A stretch of 64,000 nt of DNA from Gentiana macrophylla. Lineage: Eukaryota > Streptophyta > Magnoliopsida > Gentianales > Gentianaceae. The position numbers and the translations under genes were made by a program. The stretch is taken from positions 76,609,491 to 76,673,490 of the forward strand of contig CM047806.1 of the NCBI GenBank assembly GCA_026214975.1, given 5' to 3'. The notes under the pieces were generated by a model that saw only the letters and a program-made list of their open reading frames with translations, ran no database searches and had not been told where the DNA came from. Shown here in pieces: positions 24,495 to 33,800 of this stretch (its first letter is position 1; every line of letters begins with the position of its first letter).

Positions 24495-25156
24495 TTTGGC
24501 CAATGAATCAGATCTCATCTGCTTTTCCAATGCCCTATCTCCTGCATGGTTTGGGGAAAATCGGAGTTGTGGTTAGGGTTATTAGTAGAGGTGAAACAAT
24601 TGGTGAGTGAGTTGTTAGATGGTTTGGTAGAAATGCAGGGCTCTTCCTTTGGCAATGTGGCTAGATAAGCTACTCTTTCATTGTTGTGTCTTGGCTTTGG
24701 CACATGAGGAACAAGAAAAGATTTGAAGGCACTTTGATGAAGATTCCTCAGGTTCTGCATTATATAAAGACTCACATCTTCTATATAATGCATGCTGTTT
24801 TTCCTTTGTATACTTTTACCCTATGATGTTAGGGTTTTGTACATTTTTTGTGTTCTCTTTTGGTGCTTGTTGGTGTTTATATGAGATAATTTTCTTTCTC
24901 TACACCCCAAAGGATAGGCTCTGTGAGTTATGCTCTCATATGACCCCTTTTTTGCAGTTTTGTGTGTTGATAAGTGTTTAGTGGCTGTTGTTTCTTGTTG
25001 CATATAACCTCTGGGGTCTTATGCTGCTTGAAATCAACAAATCTAACCTCTTCTCAACATGATGTAGATACTAGACTAGCTCCTTTGTGTCTAGGATGTA
25101 ACCTCTTGTAGATTTCATACCTTGGTTTAATATATTTTTACATTCAACCAAAAAAA
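24495..25156 (+). other. LINE 3' UTR and poly-A tail
   Basis: Non-coding sequence between the ORF2 stop and the A-run at 25150-25158. It is T-rich with no convincing ORF. The tail AACCAAAAAAAAA abuts the resumed copia frame. Confidence 0.75.
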
Positions 25157-25163
25157 AAGATTG

Positions 25164-25460
25164 CTGATAGATCTATTTCCTGTGCACAAGGTTTTGGAAA
25201 TGTTAAACTTACTGATAAGATCTACCTACAGGATGTCCTATTTGTTCCAAAATTAGACTGTAACCTTATATCTGGCAGTAGAATCATTAAAAACCTAAAT
25301 TGGACAGTTATGTTTAATAACAATCAGTGTATATTCCAGGATCTTTCTTCACATGAAGTGATTGAGAGCTAAATCTCGCCGAGGATTGTTTGTGGTCAAC
25401 CTGCTTTGAAAGCAGAAGATTAAAGATCAAATCGCCTCAAGAGATTTGCAACCAAACCTT
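25164..25460 (+). pseudogene. Copia B protease C-terminal part and start of GAG-pre-integrase
   Basis: Directly after the LINE the frame reads ADRSISCAQGFGNVKLTDKI and YLQDVLFVPKLDCNLISGSR, the protease flap and C-terminal region. This shows the insertion cut the domain between its active site and its flap. After FQDLSSHEVIES a stop occurs. Confidence 0.83.
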
Positions 25461-26401
25461 AGATAATATCAAGTTATGGCATTATAGACTAGGTCATCCA
25501 AGTGTTGGTTATTTAAAGTCTTTATTTCCTGAATTGTTTAAAGGATGTAACCTCAGTGACCTTCAATGTGATATTTGTCAGTTTGCCAAACTTACTAAAT
25601 CTGTGTATACTAAAATATCTTACTTACCCTCCACACCTTTCACTTTGATTCATAGTGATGTACGGGGACCTTCAAGAGTTAAAAGTATAACAGGAATGAG
25701 GTGCTTTGTCACCTTCATAGATGACCACACCAGGATCACATGGTTGTTTTTTATGAAAGATAAATCCGAAGTTGGAACCATCTTCCAAGAGTTCTATAAC
25801 ATGGTATCCACTCAATTTGACACTAAGATTTAAAAACAGATAATGCCCTGGAATACTATGAATCCAACCTCAGTACCTTCATGAATGATAAGGGAATAGT
25901 TCACATCAGTAGCTGTGTAGAGACAACTTAGCAGAATGGGGTTGCTGAGAGGAAGAATAGGCACTTACTGGAGATGGCTAGATCAGTCATGTTCACCACA
26001 CATGTGCCAAAATACATGTGGGGTGAAGCTATATTAATGACCACATATCGATTAACGAGTTACCCAAATAGAGTGTTAGGTTTCAAGACTCCCATCCAAA
26101 CCCTTCTAACAACTCATCCCTGTCCCTCATCTCATTCTTGACTTGGCTCCAAAAATCTTTGGATGTCTTGTGTTCGCCTCATATTCATGCCCAACACAGA
26201 AGCAAACTTGACCCCAAAGCTCATAAGTGTATTTTCCTAGGTTATGCCAAAGACAGAAAGGGCTACAAGTGTTATTCTCCTACTGACAAAAGGTTTTACA
26301 ACTCTATGGATGTAAAATTCTTTGAAAAAACCCCATACTACAGCAAACCTACTGAGACAATTACAGATGGAAACCTTATTGAAATGGAAGAAATTGGTTG
26401 A
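25390..26401 (+). pseudogene. Copia B integrase, broken
   Basis: 25390-25833 has the zinc-binding region LWHYRLGHPSVGYLKSLFPE with CDICQFAK, and the core start IHSDVRGPSRVKSI with VTFIDDHTRITWLFF, giving the first two acidic residues. The third region, QNGVAERKNRHLLEMARS, is readable at about 25930 in a shifted frame. 26138-26401 is the C-terminal segment (KCIFLGYAKDRKGYKCY). All DDE residues can be found, but stops at 25832 and around 25860-25930 and frame changes break the protein. Confidence 0.87.
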
Positions 26402-26879
26402 GGGATTAGAGTGATCTCAATACACCCTCGTATCATGGTCCACTAACTCCCACTACACCCTCGGTTGAGGAAATTGAGCCCTTCCTATCCCTCAGCCAAC
26501 TCCTAACATTGAAACAGCTCCTCAGTAGATTCCTGACCTTCAGCAGCCTACTACGACTCATCAGCCTCCCGACCTTTGAACTCCCTACACTCCACTCAAC
26601 CCTCAAAGAACTCACGATACTCCTCCAACTCCTGAACTTATGAACACTTCTACTGATATTGATGACAGACCTATTTCTGTCAGAAAGGGAAAGAGATCAT
26701 GCACTGATCACTCTATTCATAATTATGTGTCATATGATCACTTGTCATCTGGTTTTGCTATGTTTACACAGGACTTGGATACTCATTCCATTCCTAAGAA
26801 TATACATGAAGCTTTCAAACATGACAGGTGGAAGGCTCATCATCAAAATCGAAATGATCGCTTCTTCTTGACAACCATA

Positions 26880-28390
26880 CTTGGGATCTCACCACTCTCC
26901 CATGAGGAAAGAAGATAGTCAGCTGTAAATGGCTATTCACCATCAAGTACAATGCTGATGGTACTATTGACAAGAACAAAGCTAGACTGGTTGCAAGGGG
27001 CTTCACTCAAACATATGGACTTGACTACAAAGAGACATTTGCACCTGTGGCAAAGCTGAACACAGTCAGGGTGCTGATCTCCCGTGCTGTGCAACTTGAC
27101 TGGCCACTCCACCAATTGGACATCAAGAATGCATTCCTAAATGGTGACCTCACTGAGGAAGTCTATATGACTGTACCTCCTGGTTTTACCAACACTTACA
27201 CTAAAGGGAAAGTTTGCAGACTGAGGAAATCTCTATATGGCCTGAAGCAGTCCCTAAGAGCATGGTTTGGCAAACTTACTACTGTGGTTAAAGCTGCTGG
27301 ATATCATTGGTGCAACTCAGATCACACCATGTTTATCTAAACAACCAATAAGAGAAGATCCATCCTTATTGTCTATGTGGATGATATCATCCTTACTGGT
27401 GATATCTGCAGGCTCTTCAATTTTAGGATCTCAGCAGGGTCATCACCAGTAAGGATGGTATCATCCTTACTAGTGATGACCCTACTGAGATCCAAAAATT
27501 GAAGACCCTACTAGCAAAAGTGTTTCAAGTTAAAGATTTGGGCTACCTCAAGTACTTCCTTGGCATGGAAATAGCAAGAAACAACCAGGGTATCTCGGTC
27601 CTCACAGGGAAGTATATCTTGGACTCTTGAAGGAAGCGGCATGCTAGGGTGCAAACCAGCTATCTCTCCAGTAGACCCAAGTAATCCACTAGTGCATGGT
27701 AATATTACTGTAAAAAAAGGAACAATATCATATACTTGTAGGGAAACTCATTTACCTCTCCCATACAAGACTCGATATTGCATATGGAGTTAGCCTTGTC
27801 GATCGGTTCATGCATTACCTCTACTCAAGCAACATTGGGATGTCATCTCACGTAATCTTTGCGATACTTAAAGTCAACTCCGGGCCAAGTCTTACATTTC
27901 ACTAAGTCTCTTGAGAGATCAGCTAAGGTCTATAATTGATCTTGTTGACTGGCTGGTTGCCACATAGATGTAAGATCTACCACAGGCTATTGTTCATATG
28001 TATGGGTAATCTTGTCACTTGGAGAAGCAAGAAACAGACTCATCGTCTCTGTAAGCAAGCGATCTTGAAGCTGAACTCGTGGCACTTGTTTTGGGCATTT
28101 GTGAAGCACTATGGCTGAAAAGAGTCCTTACTGAACTTCAGCAACCCATCATACTCTGCTGTGATAATAATTCAGCATTATGCATGGCAGAGGATCCTGT
28201 TCATCATGATAAGACAAACATGTTGACATTGACAGACATTTCCTTAAAGAGAATATTGATGCCCAGATCATTCAACTTCAATATGTTCCTCAAAGCACTG
28301 GAATCGATATTCTCACAAAGGCCATTCCACCGCTTATGTTCCATAATCGAGAAGCAAACTTGGTCAGATAGACATATACAACCCAGTTTG
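26880..28390 (+). pseudogene. Copia B reverse transcriptase and RNase H, broken
   Basis: RT motifs in order: KARLVARGFTQTYGLDYKET (about 26973), QLDIKNAFLNGDLTEEVYM (about 27113), LYGLKQSLRAW, and YVDDIILTG at about 27374 with intact catalytic aspartates. A 100-bp inverted duplication then interrupts the frame, after which KVFQVKDLGYLKYFLGMEIA resumes. RNase H follows from about 27900: LTFHKSLERS, GNLVTWRSKKQ, AELVALVLGICEALWLKRVL, LCCDNNSALCMA. Around 28200-28370 the tail HVDIDRHFLKE and STGIDILTKA is read in shifted frames. Stops and shifts are numerous. Confidence 0.87.
27410..27509. repeat. Inverted duplication (foldback) inside copia B RT
   Basis: Arms of about 48 bases at 27410-27457 and 27462-27509 are reverse complements with only a few mismatches, separated by 4 bases. 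The right arm is the normal RT coding strand just after YVDDIILTG; the left arm is its inverted copy. It destroys the reading frame of this copy. Confidence 0.85.
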
Positions 28391-28397
28391 AGGGGGG
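28387..28397 (+). other. Polypurine tract of copia B
   Basis: TTTGAGGGGGG immediately precedes the 3' LTR start TGTGG; it is the usual primer site for plus-strand DNA synthesis. Confidence 0.85.
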
Positions 28398-28680
28398 TGT
28401 GGAAATATTACCTTATTATTTCGTGTAACACTTTACTTGTATACATTATTTATAACATGAATTATTAATTGTATTGTATAAACAATTAATATGTCATAAA
28501 GTAACTCTATTTTGTCCTATCATGTAATAGCCGCCGCTAGGAGTATCTAGCCACCCATAGCACTTAATACTCTACTAGGTCCTCTCACATTCAAGCTTGT
28601 ATCTATTAATACTCATTCTTTTAACATGAATAAACAAGTTGAGTTTACTCAAGTATTATTGCTTTCTCAAACTCTCTTCA
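28398..28680 (+). repeat. 3' LTR of copia B (283 bp)
   Basis: Copy of 17806-18067. It carries an extra piece (ACTCTACTAGGTCC region, about 28568) absent from the 5' LTR, and scattered single-base indels. It ends TCTCTTCA before TSD TATAT. Confidence 0.93.
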
Positions 28681-28685
28681 TATAT

Positions 28686-28921
28686 TAATGAGGAAGTTTA
28701 TTGTCATTATAAATTATTTTTAATGACGGTATAATTCTGTTATTGAATGTCATCCCTTTTTAATGACGGGATATATTTACCGTTATTATTTACTTTTACC
28801 ATTGGAAGTTATTATAAGGGGCGACGAGGGTAACTTTCCCTTTATAAAAAAACTTCAATGACAGGAATCAAACATTTAATGAGGATGATTACCCTTATAA
28901 AAAACAACTTTTCTTGTAGTG
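28686..28921 (+). other. CACTA 3' subterminal region and terminal inverted repeat
   Basis: Contains repeated words AATGACGG (about 28731 and 28763), TTCAATGACAGG and TTTAATGAGG, then the terminus TTTTCTTGTAGTG (28909-28921). Subterminal repeats are where CACTA transposases bind. The left part of the same region was separated by copia B and lies at about 17640-17800. Confidence 0.82.
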
Positions 28922-28924
28922 TAA

Positions 28925-29263
28925 ATACAATGTACTAGACTTTGTTGTTGTTTTTACTTTCGGGACATGTTGTACTTTTCTTTTGAAACATTGTTGTAAG
29001 ACAAGTTTGTTTTACTTTGGAGATATCGTATGTTGTAAGTTTTTATTTTCATGGTTGTAAGACAAACCTTTTTATCTTAATTATGTTTGAATTTCTATTC
29101 TAGTATCATTTATAAGTTTTACTCGAGTCTTTTAGATTTCGTTTTTGCTAAACTCGATACGACGTAGTAGAGGCTTACGTATAATATTGAATTTATTGAA
29201 TATTACACGTGCCGAACGTTCTTTTCCGGATAAGGACTCGGTGTTTGGGAACGGGGCGTTACA
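28925..29263 (+). repeat. 3' end of a gypsy-type LTR (element C family)
   Basis: Resembles 47780-48107 and 53650-53969 over about 330 bases. Shared landmarks are TTGTAAG, ACTCGAGTCTTTTAG/ACCCGAGTCTTTTGG, GATACGACG, GCCGAACG, TTCCGGATAAGG and the terminal GGGGCGTTACA at 29253-29263. It is cut on its left by the CACTA terminus, so the CACTA apparently inserted into this LTR. No PBS follows, so it is a 3' or solo LTR. Confidence 0.8.
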
Positions 29264-30216
29264 GTTTCGTTCAAATCGTAACCTTACAATCTTATCAAAT
29301 ACTACATAACTCATCTGCAAACTCTTTAAATCAAATCCTAACCAACCCATTCCTAAAATCTCAAAACATTTCCGCGTCTATTTCAGAAGCGTGAAAAGTT
29401 TTAAAATGGTACATAAATCGGTTGCAAAGCGATCAGTGTGGACGAAACGAGCGAAATATATTCTTTCCGATTCAGGTATGATCCAAGTTTCCTTCCATTT
29501 GGATATGATGTTGATTAGTTCCAATTTAATTAAGAGATTCATAAATTTGGCGTTAATTATCATTTTCATGTTTTTGTATTAATTATCGTTTTCATGATTC
29601 CAAGTTATGGTGCAGTTCCTGCTTTCACATATGTTTCATTTTCTTAAAACGTTTTATAGTGTTCTCAAAGCCAAATGTGAATTGATCAGTGGGGATAAAG
29701 CCAACAAAGTAAATTGTTATTTAAAATAATTTCTCATGAGACTTTTTTAGATTTAGGTATGAAGTTAGATTCTTTCGATCCGGTTACAACGTAAAAATAA
29801 CTCGTATATTATTTGAGTTTAGCTGATTTATTTCTCAAGAGGTTCAATTTTATCTGCAAACTGAATTTGTGAAGCTGGGAGGTGAGAGGCCAAAGGAATC
29901 ATAAGCCACCAATTGGTACAGACTGGATTTTTTACGACGAGAGGTGGCAGGCCAAAGGAATGTATAAGCCGCCAATTGTTATAGAATAAAGGACTGGGAT
30001 TAAAAGCCAATTGGTAAAGAATCTGGGAATGTGATTAAGAAGTGTTGGTTCTACTCTATTGAGTTTTTGCCTCCTTCATGTCACTATTTCTTCCATTCTT
30101 CAACACATTTTTATTTATTATATTGTCATTATTTACTATTCCCGTTATGAAAATATTATATCGTCATCACACCAGTCCTACTAAAATGCCATCTAGCAAC
30201 ATTTTAATATTCTAAT
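29264..30216. other. No gene seen
   Basis: AT-rich sequence with a few frames of about 60 codons that show no recognisable protein character. A short tandem duplication is listed separately. Confidence 0.5.
29879..30000 (+). repeat. Two-unit imperfect tandem repeat, about 61 bp
   Basis: GAGGTGAGAGGCCAAAGGAA (from 29879) and GAGGTGGCAGGCCAAAGGAA (from 29941), both followed by ATAAGCC(A/G)CCAATTG and GACTGG. A third partial copy, AAAGCCAATTGGTA, follows at about 30003. Confidence 0.7.
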
Positions 30217-30726
30217 TGATAATGCCAAAATTATCACAAACAAGATTTAGCGGGTTTGTAAGTGGATATTTGGATTGAAGTGTGTGCTTTGCTATGAAAT
30301 ACAAATATATGAAGATGTGATGAACATGCAAGAACAACAAGACTGTCGACAATTTGTCAGAGCTTAGCTGCATTTTGTATTAACCGTCCCCTTGAAGGGT
30401 AATTAATGCAGTTATTTATACGGGCTTAGAGTCGGTGGTTACAAGGAGGGAAATAGATATACTAGTAAATCGTACATATAAAGTTGCGAGGCAAGATCAG
30501 AATGTGCGACCTGGCTTGTATCTCGACCATTGTGGGTTCTTCACCTGTAACTTGTAACTCTGTTGCCTAGTGAAACGGGCTGCAACCTAAGAGGCGGGCA
30601 AGCCAGCCCTAGTGCTTCGTATCGTCCATGTGGTGGCAAGTTGAAGGCTTTGCTTATCCACGCCCGTGGCCTAGCCAATGATAAGAATCGTAATGGCATG
30701 AGGCGGGCTAGATTATACTTGGCTCA
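30217..30726 (-). repeat. Solo-LTR-like sequence, E family (about 510 bp)
   Basis: On the minus strand it starts TGAGCCAAG and ends TTATCA. It follows the layout of 44991-45656: a GC-rich first half with repeated GCCCGCC-type words, then ACCGACTCTAAGCCCGTATAAATAAC (compare GACTCTTAGCCCTATAAATAGA), AATTACCCTTCAAGGGGACGG and a GTTTGTGATA end. The TATA box TATAAATA is at about 30411-30419 on the minus strand. No TSD or internal domain was found, so borders rest on the comparison of the two copies only. Confidence 0.55.
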
Positions 30727-30747
30727 GCTCGACTTATGAGTATGCGA

Positions 30748-31213
30748 ATGTTAGGAAATCAACTAGTTTACGCAGCGGAATATAAAAATATATTTCTTTT
30801 TTTTTAGGACCAACTTCGTTTAAACAATAAACATAAAATTAGTAGATGAAGAATATACTTTGGCTGATCTAAAAGATCGAAGCTTTATCGTTTACGAAAG
30901 AGTAGTAGTGCATAAAGCCGCCCAAGCGTTCGGCCTCTATCGATATCCACACGAACAAGCCGCCGGAATCCTGCCTTGGATTGCTACAAGAAAAACTCGG
31001 TTGCTAGACCTTTTCTCTCTCTCTCAAAACTCTCTAAAGGAAGTTCTCTATTTTTCCAAGAATAATAGAACTCTTATAATTGTAATGATACAAAAGAGCT
31101 TGGCACCCACTATATTTCTAGTGGTGACCTGTGCCCCTCATGTGCCCCAATCTGATTGGGAGAAGTTTCCTGCTTGGAGTAGGGAGAAAGAATACATTTT
31201 CCTAATAAAATAA
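30748..31213 (+). other. Probable retrotransposon LTR fragment; 117-codon ORF not trusted
   Basis: A frame of 117 codons at 30860-31213 has no recognisable domain. The surrounding text (TGTTAGGAAATC start, GCAGCGGAA, CGATATCCACACGAAC, repeated TCTCTC) resembles the LTR/leader regions of plant copia elements read in either direction. I treat it as LTR-derived rather than a gene; this is a weak inference. Confidence 0.35.
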
Positions 31214-31528
31214 GGAAATATTTTTGATTGATTTATCTCATTTAATATTGATGAATATTTGTTTAAAATGACTGCTTTTAAGACTTAATTAGCCTTTCAA
31301 AAAAAACTTAATTAGGCACTTGGAACACACTTAAAAGATCATTGGTTATATGGATAGATTTTAAACAACTTTTCTATTTTACCCCAAGACAATAACATTG
31401 ATCTGCAACAAAAGGAAAAAAAGATATTCAATGTGTGCCTTCTTCTTCTACCTCCTCCCATTATTCTTCTTCCCCCAACCTTCTTCTTCCATCTTTTCTA
31501 TCCTTCATAAAGCAAGCAAAGATGGAGA

Positions 31529-31704
31529 TGTAACGCCTCCAGACCCCGGGCCTGTAGCGCTAAATGAGTCATAAATGTACGGTCAACTGCTTAGACCGCC
31601 GTCCTCGCTTGGTCTAAAAGGGCTAACCCGAGTTGACAAGACCTTTATGTCTCACACTTATATGGGGTGAGCATTCACTTAATTTACCGATGTGGGATAT
31701 CACA
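31529..31704 (-). repeat. TRIM LTR (3' copy on the minus strand)
   Basis: Plus-strand reading TGTAACGCC ... GATATCACA, 176 bp, about 90 percent or more identical by eye to 31857-32033. The outer end matches the GGCGTTACA end shared with the larger gypsy-like LTRs in this window. Confidence 0.88.
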
Positions 31705-31856
31705 TTCTCCCCCTTATAAGGGATCAAGTCCTCGCCAGACGGCCAAGACTTGTCCCGGATCGTCCCTACCAGAGGTAACTAGAGGCCATCCTTACACCGT
31801 TCTTGTACGCGGTGCAAATGCATAGTTCCGTCTGATAGTCGGCTCAATAATACCAT

Positions 31857-32033
31857 TCAGAACGCCCCTGGACCCGGGCTCAGAGCGCTAAATGAGTCAT
31901 AAATGTACGGTCAACTGCTTAGACCGCCGTCCTCGCTTGGTCTAAAAGGGCTAACCCGAGTTGACAAGACTTTTATGTCTCACACTTATATGGGGGTGAG
32001 CATTCACTTAATTTACCGATGTGGGATATCACA
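31857..32033 (-). repeat. TRIM LTR (5' copy on the minus strand)
   Basis: About 177 bp, ending GATATCACA before TSD GGAGA. Its inner end has drifted (TCAGAACGCC instead of TGTAACGCC) next to the PBS at 31841-31855. Confidence 0.86.
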
Positions 32034-32180
32034 GGAGATCTGAGAGATGCTTCTCTCACCGGCGGCAATGGTATTTGGAAATTTCTGTCCGTCAATTCAC
32101 TTCTTCGGAGCCTCCTTTTACTTTCAGCTTTTGTCTGGCAATGGCTTTCATCTTTTCCGATTCTGGCAGGTTTCAAATAG

Positions 32181-33263
32181 CTTCAGTTGGTCCATGGCAC
32201 CTTGAGTGGTCGATTCCTGGCCTAAAATGATGCAACCCCTTCCTTTTTCCCTAATCAACCTGAACCAACCCTTAACAGGCCACCGCCGGCCTATCCTCCA
32301 TAGCCGGTCATGGTGCCTGACGGAAGCACCACTGGAGTGGGTGAAAATATATCGATTATGACATTGGCCTGTATATTCTTTTGCAGAATTACCAAATACA
32401 AGCAACCAGGTTTTAGGCTTGAGCAAAAACATAATGCCTCTTTACAGCAACGAAGTTCTTGCTTTGCTGATCCACGTCTGCTGCATTATCTCAGGGGTTT
32501 AATTGCAGTTTCAAAAATATAGGTGGTGATGTTGGCTGTGGCGGTGGCGGTGGGTTGGAGGTGAGCAAGTTTCAACACAGTGAAGCCATTGAGGGCAACG
32601 TAATAAACTAAATTTTAAGGGCAACTTGCTGGGATTTCTTGAGGAAACTCTTCCTCACTTTCTTGATTCATCATTTTTTTTTTGTCTCCGAGATCAACAT
32701 TCGTAAACTGAATTTTGGAAAATAAAATGAAAAATGAAACGCAGCTTTGTAGATTGGCGGTTGAGAATTCGGGTAGTGCTTATTATTGCTTAATTCATCG
32801 ACATCTATTAAAGTTTTGGAGCTAGTAGTTGTTGTTGTTTTTGGAATATTGGATGTCACCGAGTGTTGTTTCCATGTGTAAGCTTTTATTGCCTTTACTT
32901 AATTAATATCCCTAATGATGCCCATGTCCGTGGTAACTAATTTACTAGAAATAATAGGATGGCAAGGTACTGCTGCTTGTTTAGTTTTTGTTTCTATGTA
33001 TTATTAGGCTTACCTCTCGAATGATAAGCAATTCAGATATGTAGTTAAGATTGACAAGTTAATTGTGATATTCAGGGCCAGAGGGCTTATGAATGCCCTT
33101 CTGTAATAATAATTCTTTCTAGAGCAGTTGAGAATTCTGGTAGTGCTTTACAACGATTGATGCAGTGACATTAGGGATGTAATTCAACGATTGATGTCAC
33201 TGTATATACAACTTGATACAAAAATTTGGTAACTTTATAAAATAAGTGTAGTTTCATTCACAT
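32181..33263. other. No convincing gene
   Basis: Two short overlapping frames at 32148-32520 (plus and minus) lack recognisable features. A T-run at 32673-32683 and AT-rich sequence follow. Near 33169 and 33261 the words ACATTAGGGATGTAATTCAAC and ACATTAGGGGTGTAATCCAA repeat, the second at the start of the hAT-like fragment. Confidence 0.45.
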
Positions 33264-33650
33264 TAGGGGTGTAATCCAACCCAGTCGAGTCGATACTCCC
33301 TAAGGCCCGAGCTCGACTCGACTAAAAAAGTTCGGGCTCAAGCTCGATTGTGCCATAAAAAGGCAAGATCGAACTCACCTCGCTATGTACTCGATTTAGC
33401 TCGCAAGCTCATTTACTTTTTTAGAATTCATTTAATTTTTAATAAAATATATCAAGATCGAGCTCGATCGTCTAATATTCTAGTCGAATAATTCTTTTTG
33501 AATTATAAAAACAATATTTTATAATAAATTTAATAAATTTATTAAGTTAAATAATCATTTAATGAAGCTCGATTATCTCGCGAGGTACTCGATACTATAT
33601 TTAAAACTCGAGATCAGCTCGGTTAATCATTCGGTTAAATATTTGGCACT
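33264..33650 (+). mobile_element. hAT-like non-autonomous element fragment
   Basis: Starts TAGGGGTGTAATCC, a hAT-type terminal sequence, followed by clustered AGCTCG/CTCGACTCG words, the usual body of a widespread plant non-autonomous hAT family, then an AT-rich part. No matching right terminus or 8-bp TSD was found, so the right border is a guess. Confidence 0.45.
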
Positions 33651-33656
33651 TCAAGT

Positions 33657-33800
33657 TTCACATGTCACTGCATTTTTAAATGTAACTCTGTCTTCACATG
33701 CCACTGCATAATCAAATGTCACTTCATTTTCGTATGTCAATGCATCGTCATATGTCACTTCATCTTCACATGTCACTGCATCGTGGTATCACTTCATCGC
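33657..33800 (+). repeat. Imperfect minisatellite, about 21-bp unit
   Basis: Repeats of the pattern (T)CACATGTCACTGCAT(T/C)(T/G)T: copies at about 33657, 33691, 33713, 33734, 33754 and 33770 with several substitutions each. Seven or so degenerate units. Confidence 0.65.

Larger units (their letters stand above)
19293..25156 (+). mobile_element. L1-type LINE inserted in the copia B protease
   Basis: Non-LTR retrotransposon of about 5.9 kb in the same orientation as its host. It has ORF1 with a DUF4283-type region and a CCHC knuckle, ORF2 with APE-type endonuclease, RT and a zf-RVT tail, a 3' UTR of about 0.65 kb and a poly-A tail of 9 bases. The copia reading AAGATTG flanks both sides (19286-19292 and 25157-25163), a probable 7-bp TSD whose leading As are ambiguous with the tail. 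Copia sequence resumes in register afterwards. Several frameshifts make it inactive. A DUF4283 ORF1 with an endonuclease-RT-zf-RVT ORF2 is typical of the plant L1 clade. Confidence 0.9.
17806..28680 (+). mobile_element. Copia element B with complete LTR pair and TSD
   Basis: Plus-strand Ty1/copia element. LTRs at 17806-18067 and 28398-28680 start TGTGGAAATATTACC and end TCTCTTCA. A perfect 5-bp TSD, TATAT, lies at 17801-17805 and 28681-28685. A tRNA-iMet PBS follows the 5' LTR at once, and a G-rich polypurine tract precedes the 3' LTR. The order gag, protease, integrase, RT, RNase H is readable throughout but with many stops and frameshifts. The element is 10,875 bp, inflated by a LINE of about 5.9 kb in its protease. 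It sits in the subterminal region of the CACTA. Confidence 0.93.
14486..28921 (+). mobile_element. CACTA (En/Spm) transposon, 5' end not found, hosting nested insertions
   Basis: The right end is TTTTCTTGTAGTG at 28909-28921, the inverted complement of the canonical CACTACAAGAAAA terminus. Subterminal repeats containing AATGACGG and related words lie at 28690-28890 and again at about 17640-17770, i.e. on both sides of copia B. Upstream on the same strand is a broken transposase_24 (Ptta/En/Spm) gene at 14887-16474. Together they make one element about 3.5 kb long after removing copia B and the LINE piece, if it starts near 14.5 kb. No CACTA start is visible, so the 5' end is either deleted or displaced beyond element A and the gap; the start given here is only the element A border. 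The 3-bp TSD cannot be tested; TAA follows the right end. Confidence 0.8.
31529..32033 (-). mobile_element. TRIM (terminal-repeat retrotransposon in miniature), 505 bp
   Basis: Two near-identical terminal repeats (31529-31704 and 31857-32033) flank about 150 bases. A perfect TSD GGAGA lies at 31524-31528 and 32034-32038. On the minus strand the LTR starts TGTGATATCCCACATCGG, the interior starts with a PBS-like TGGTATTATTGAGCC (31841-31855) and ends in a polypurine AAGGGGGAGAA (31705-31715). No coding capacity. The layout (short LTR, PBS, short spacer, PPT, LTR) defines TRIMs, which are mobilised in trans. Confidence 0.9.
31431..32180 (+). pseudogene. Small ORF split by a TRIM insertion
   Basis: Ignoring the TRIM (31529-32033) and one copy of its TSD, the plus strand reads as one open frame of 79 codons: ATG at 31431, 32 codons and two bases to 31528, then 32039-32180 ending in TAG. 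The frame is kept exactly across the target site. The first about 20 residues are hydrophobic and Phe/Pro/Ser-rich, signal-peptide-like (MCAFFFYLLPLFFF); the C-terminal part has a second hydrophobic run (SLLLLSAFVWQWL). I do not recognise the protein. The N-terminal hydrophobicity could simply reflect a CTTCTTC tract, so this may be chance. Confidence 0.35.

Noticed and set aside
30860..31213. 117-codon ORF considered as a host gene
   Set aside because: No domain, no splice context, and the surrounding sequence reads like a copia LTR.
32148..32520. Overlapping ORFs of 94 (minus) and 70 (plus) codons right of the TRIM
   Set aside because: No recognisable features and mutually antisense; listed only as non-genic sequence.
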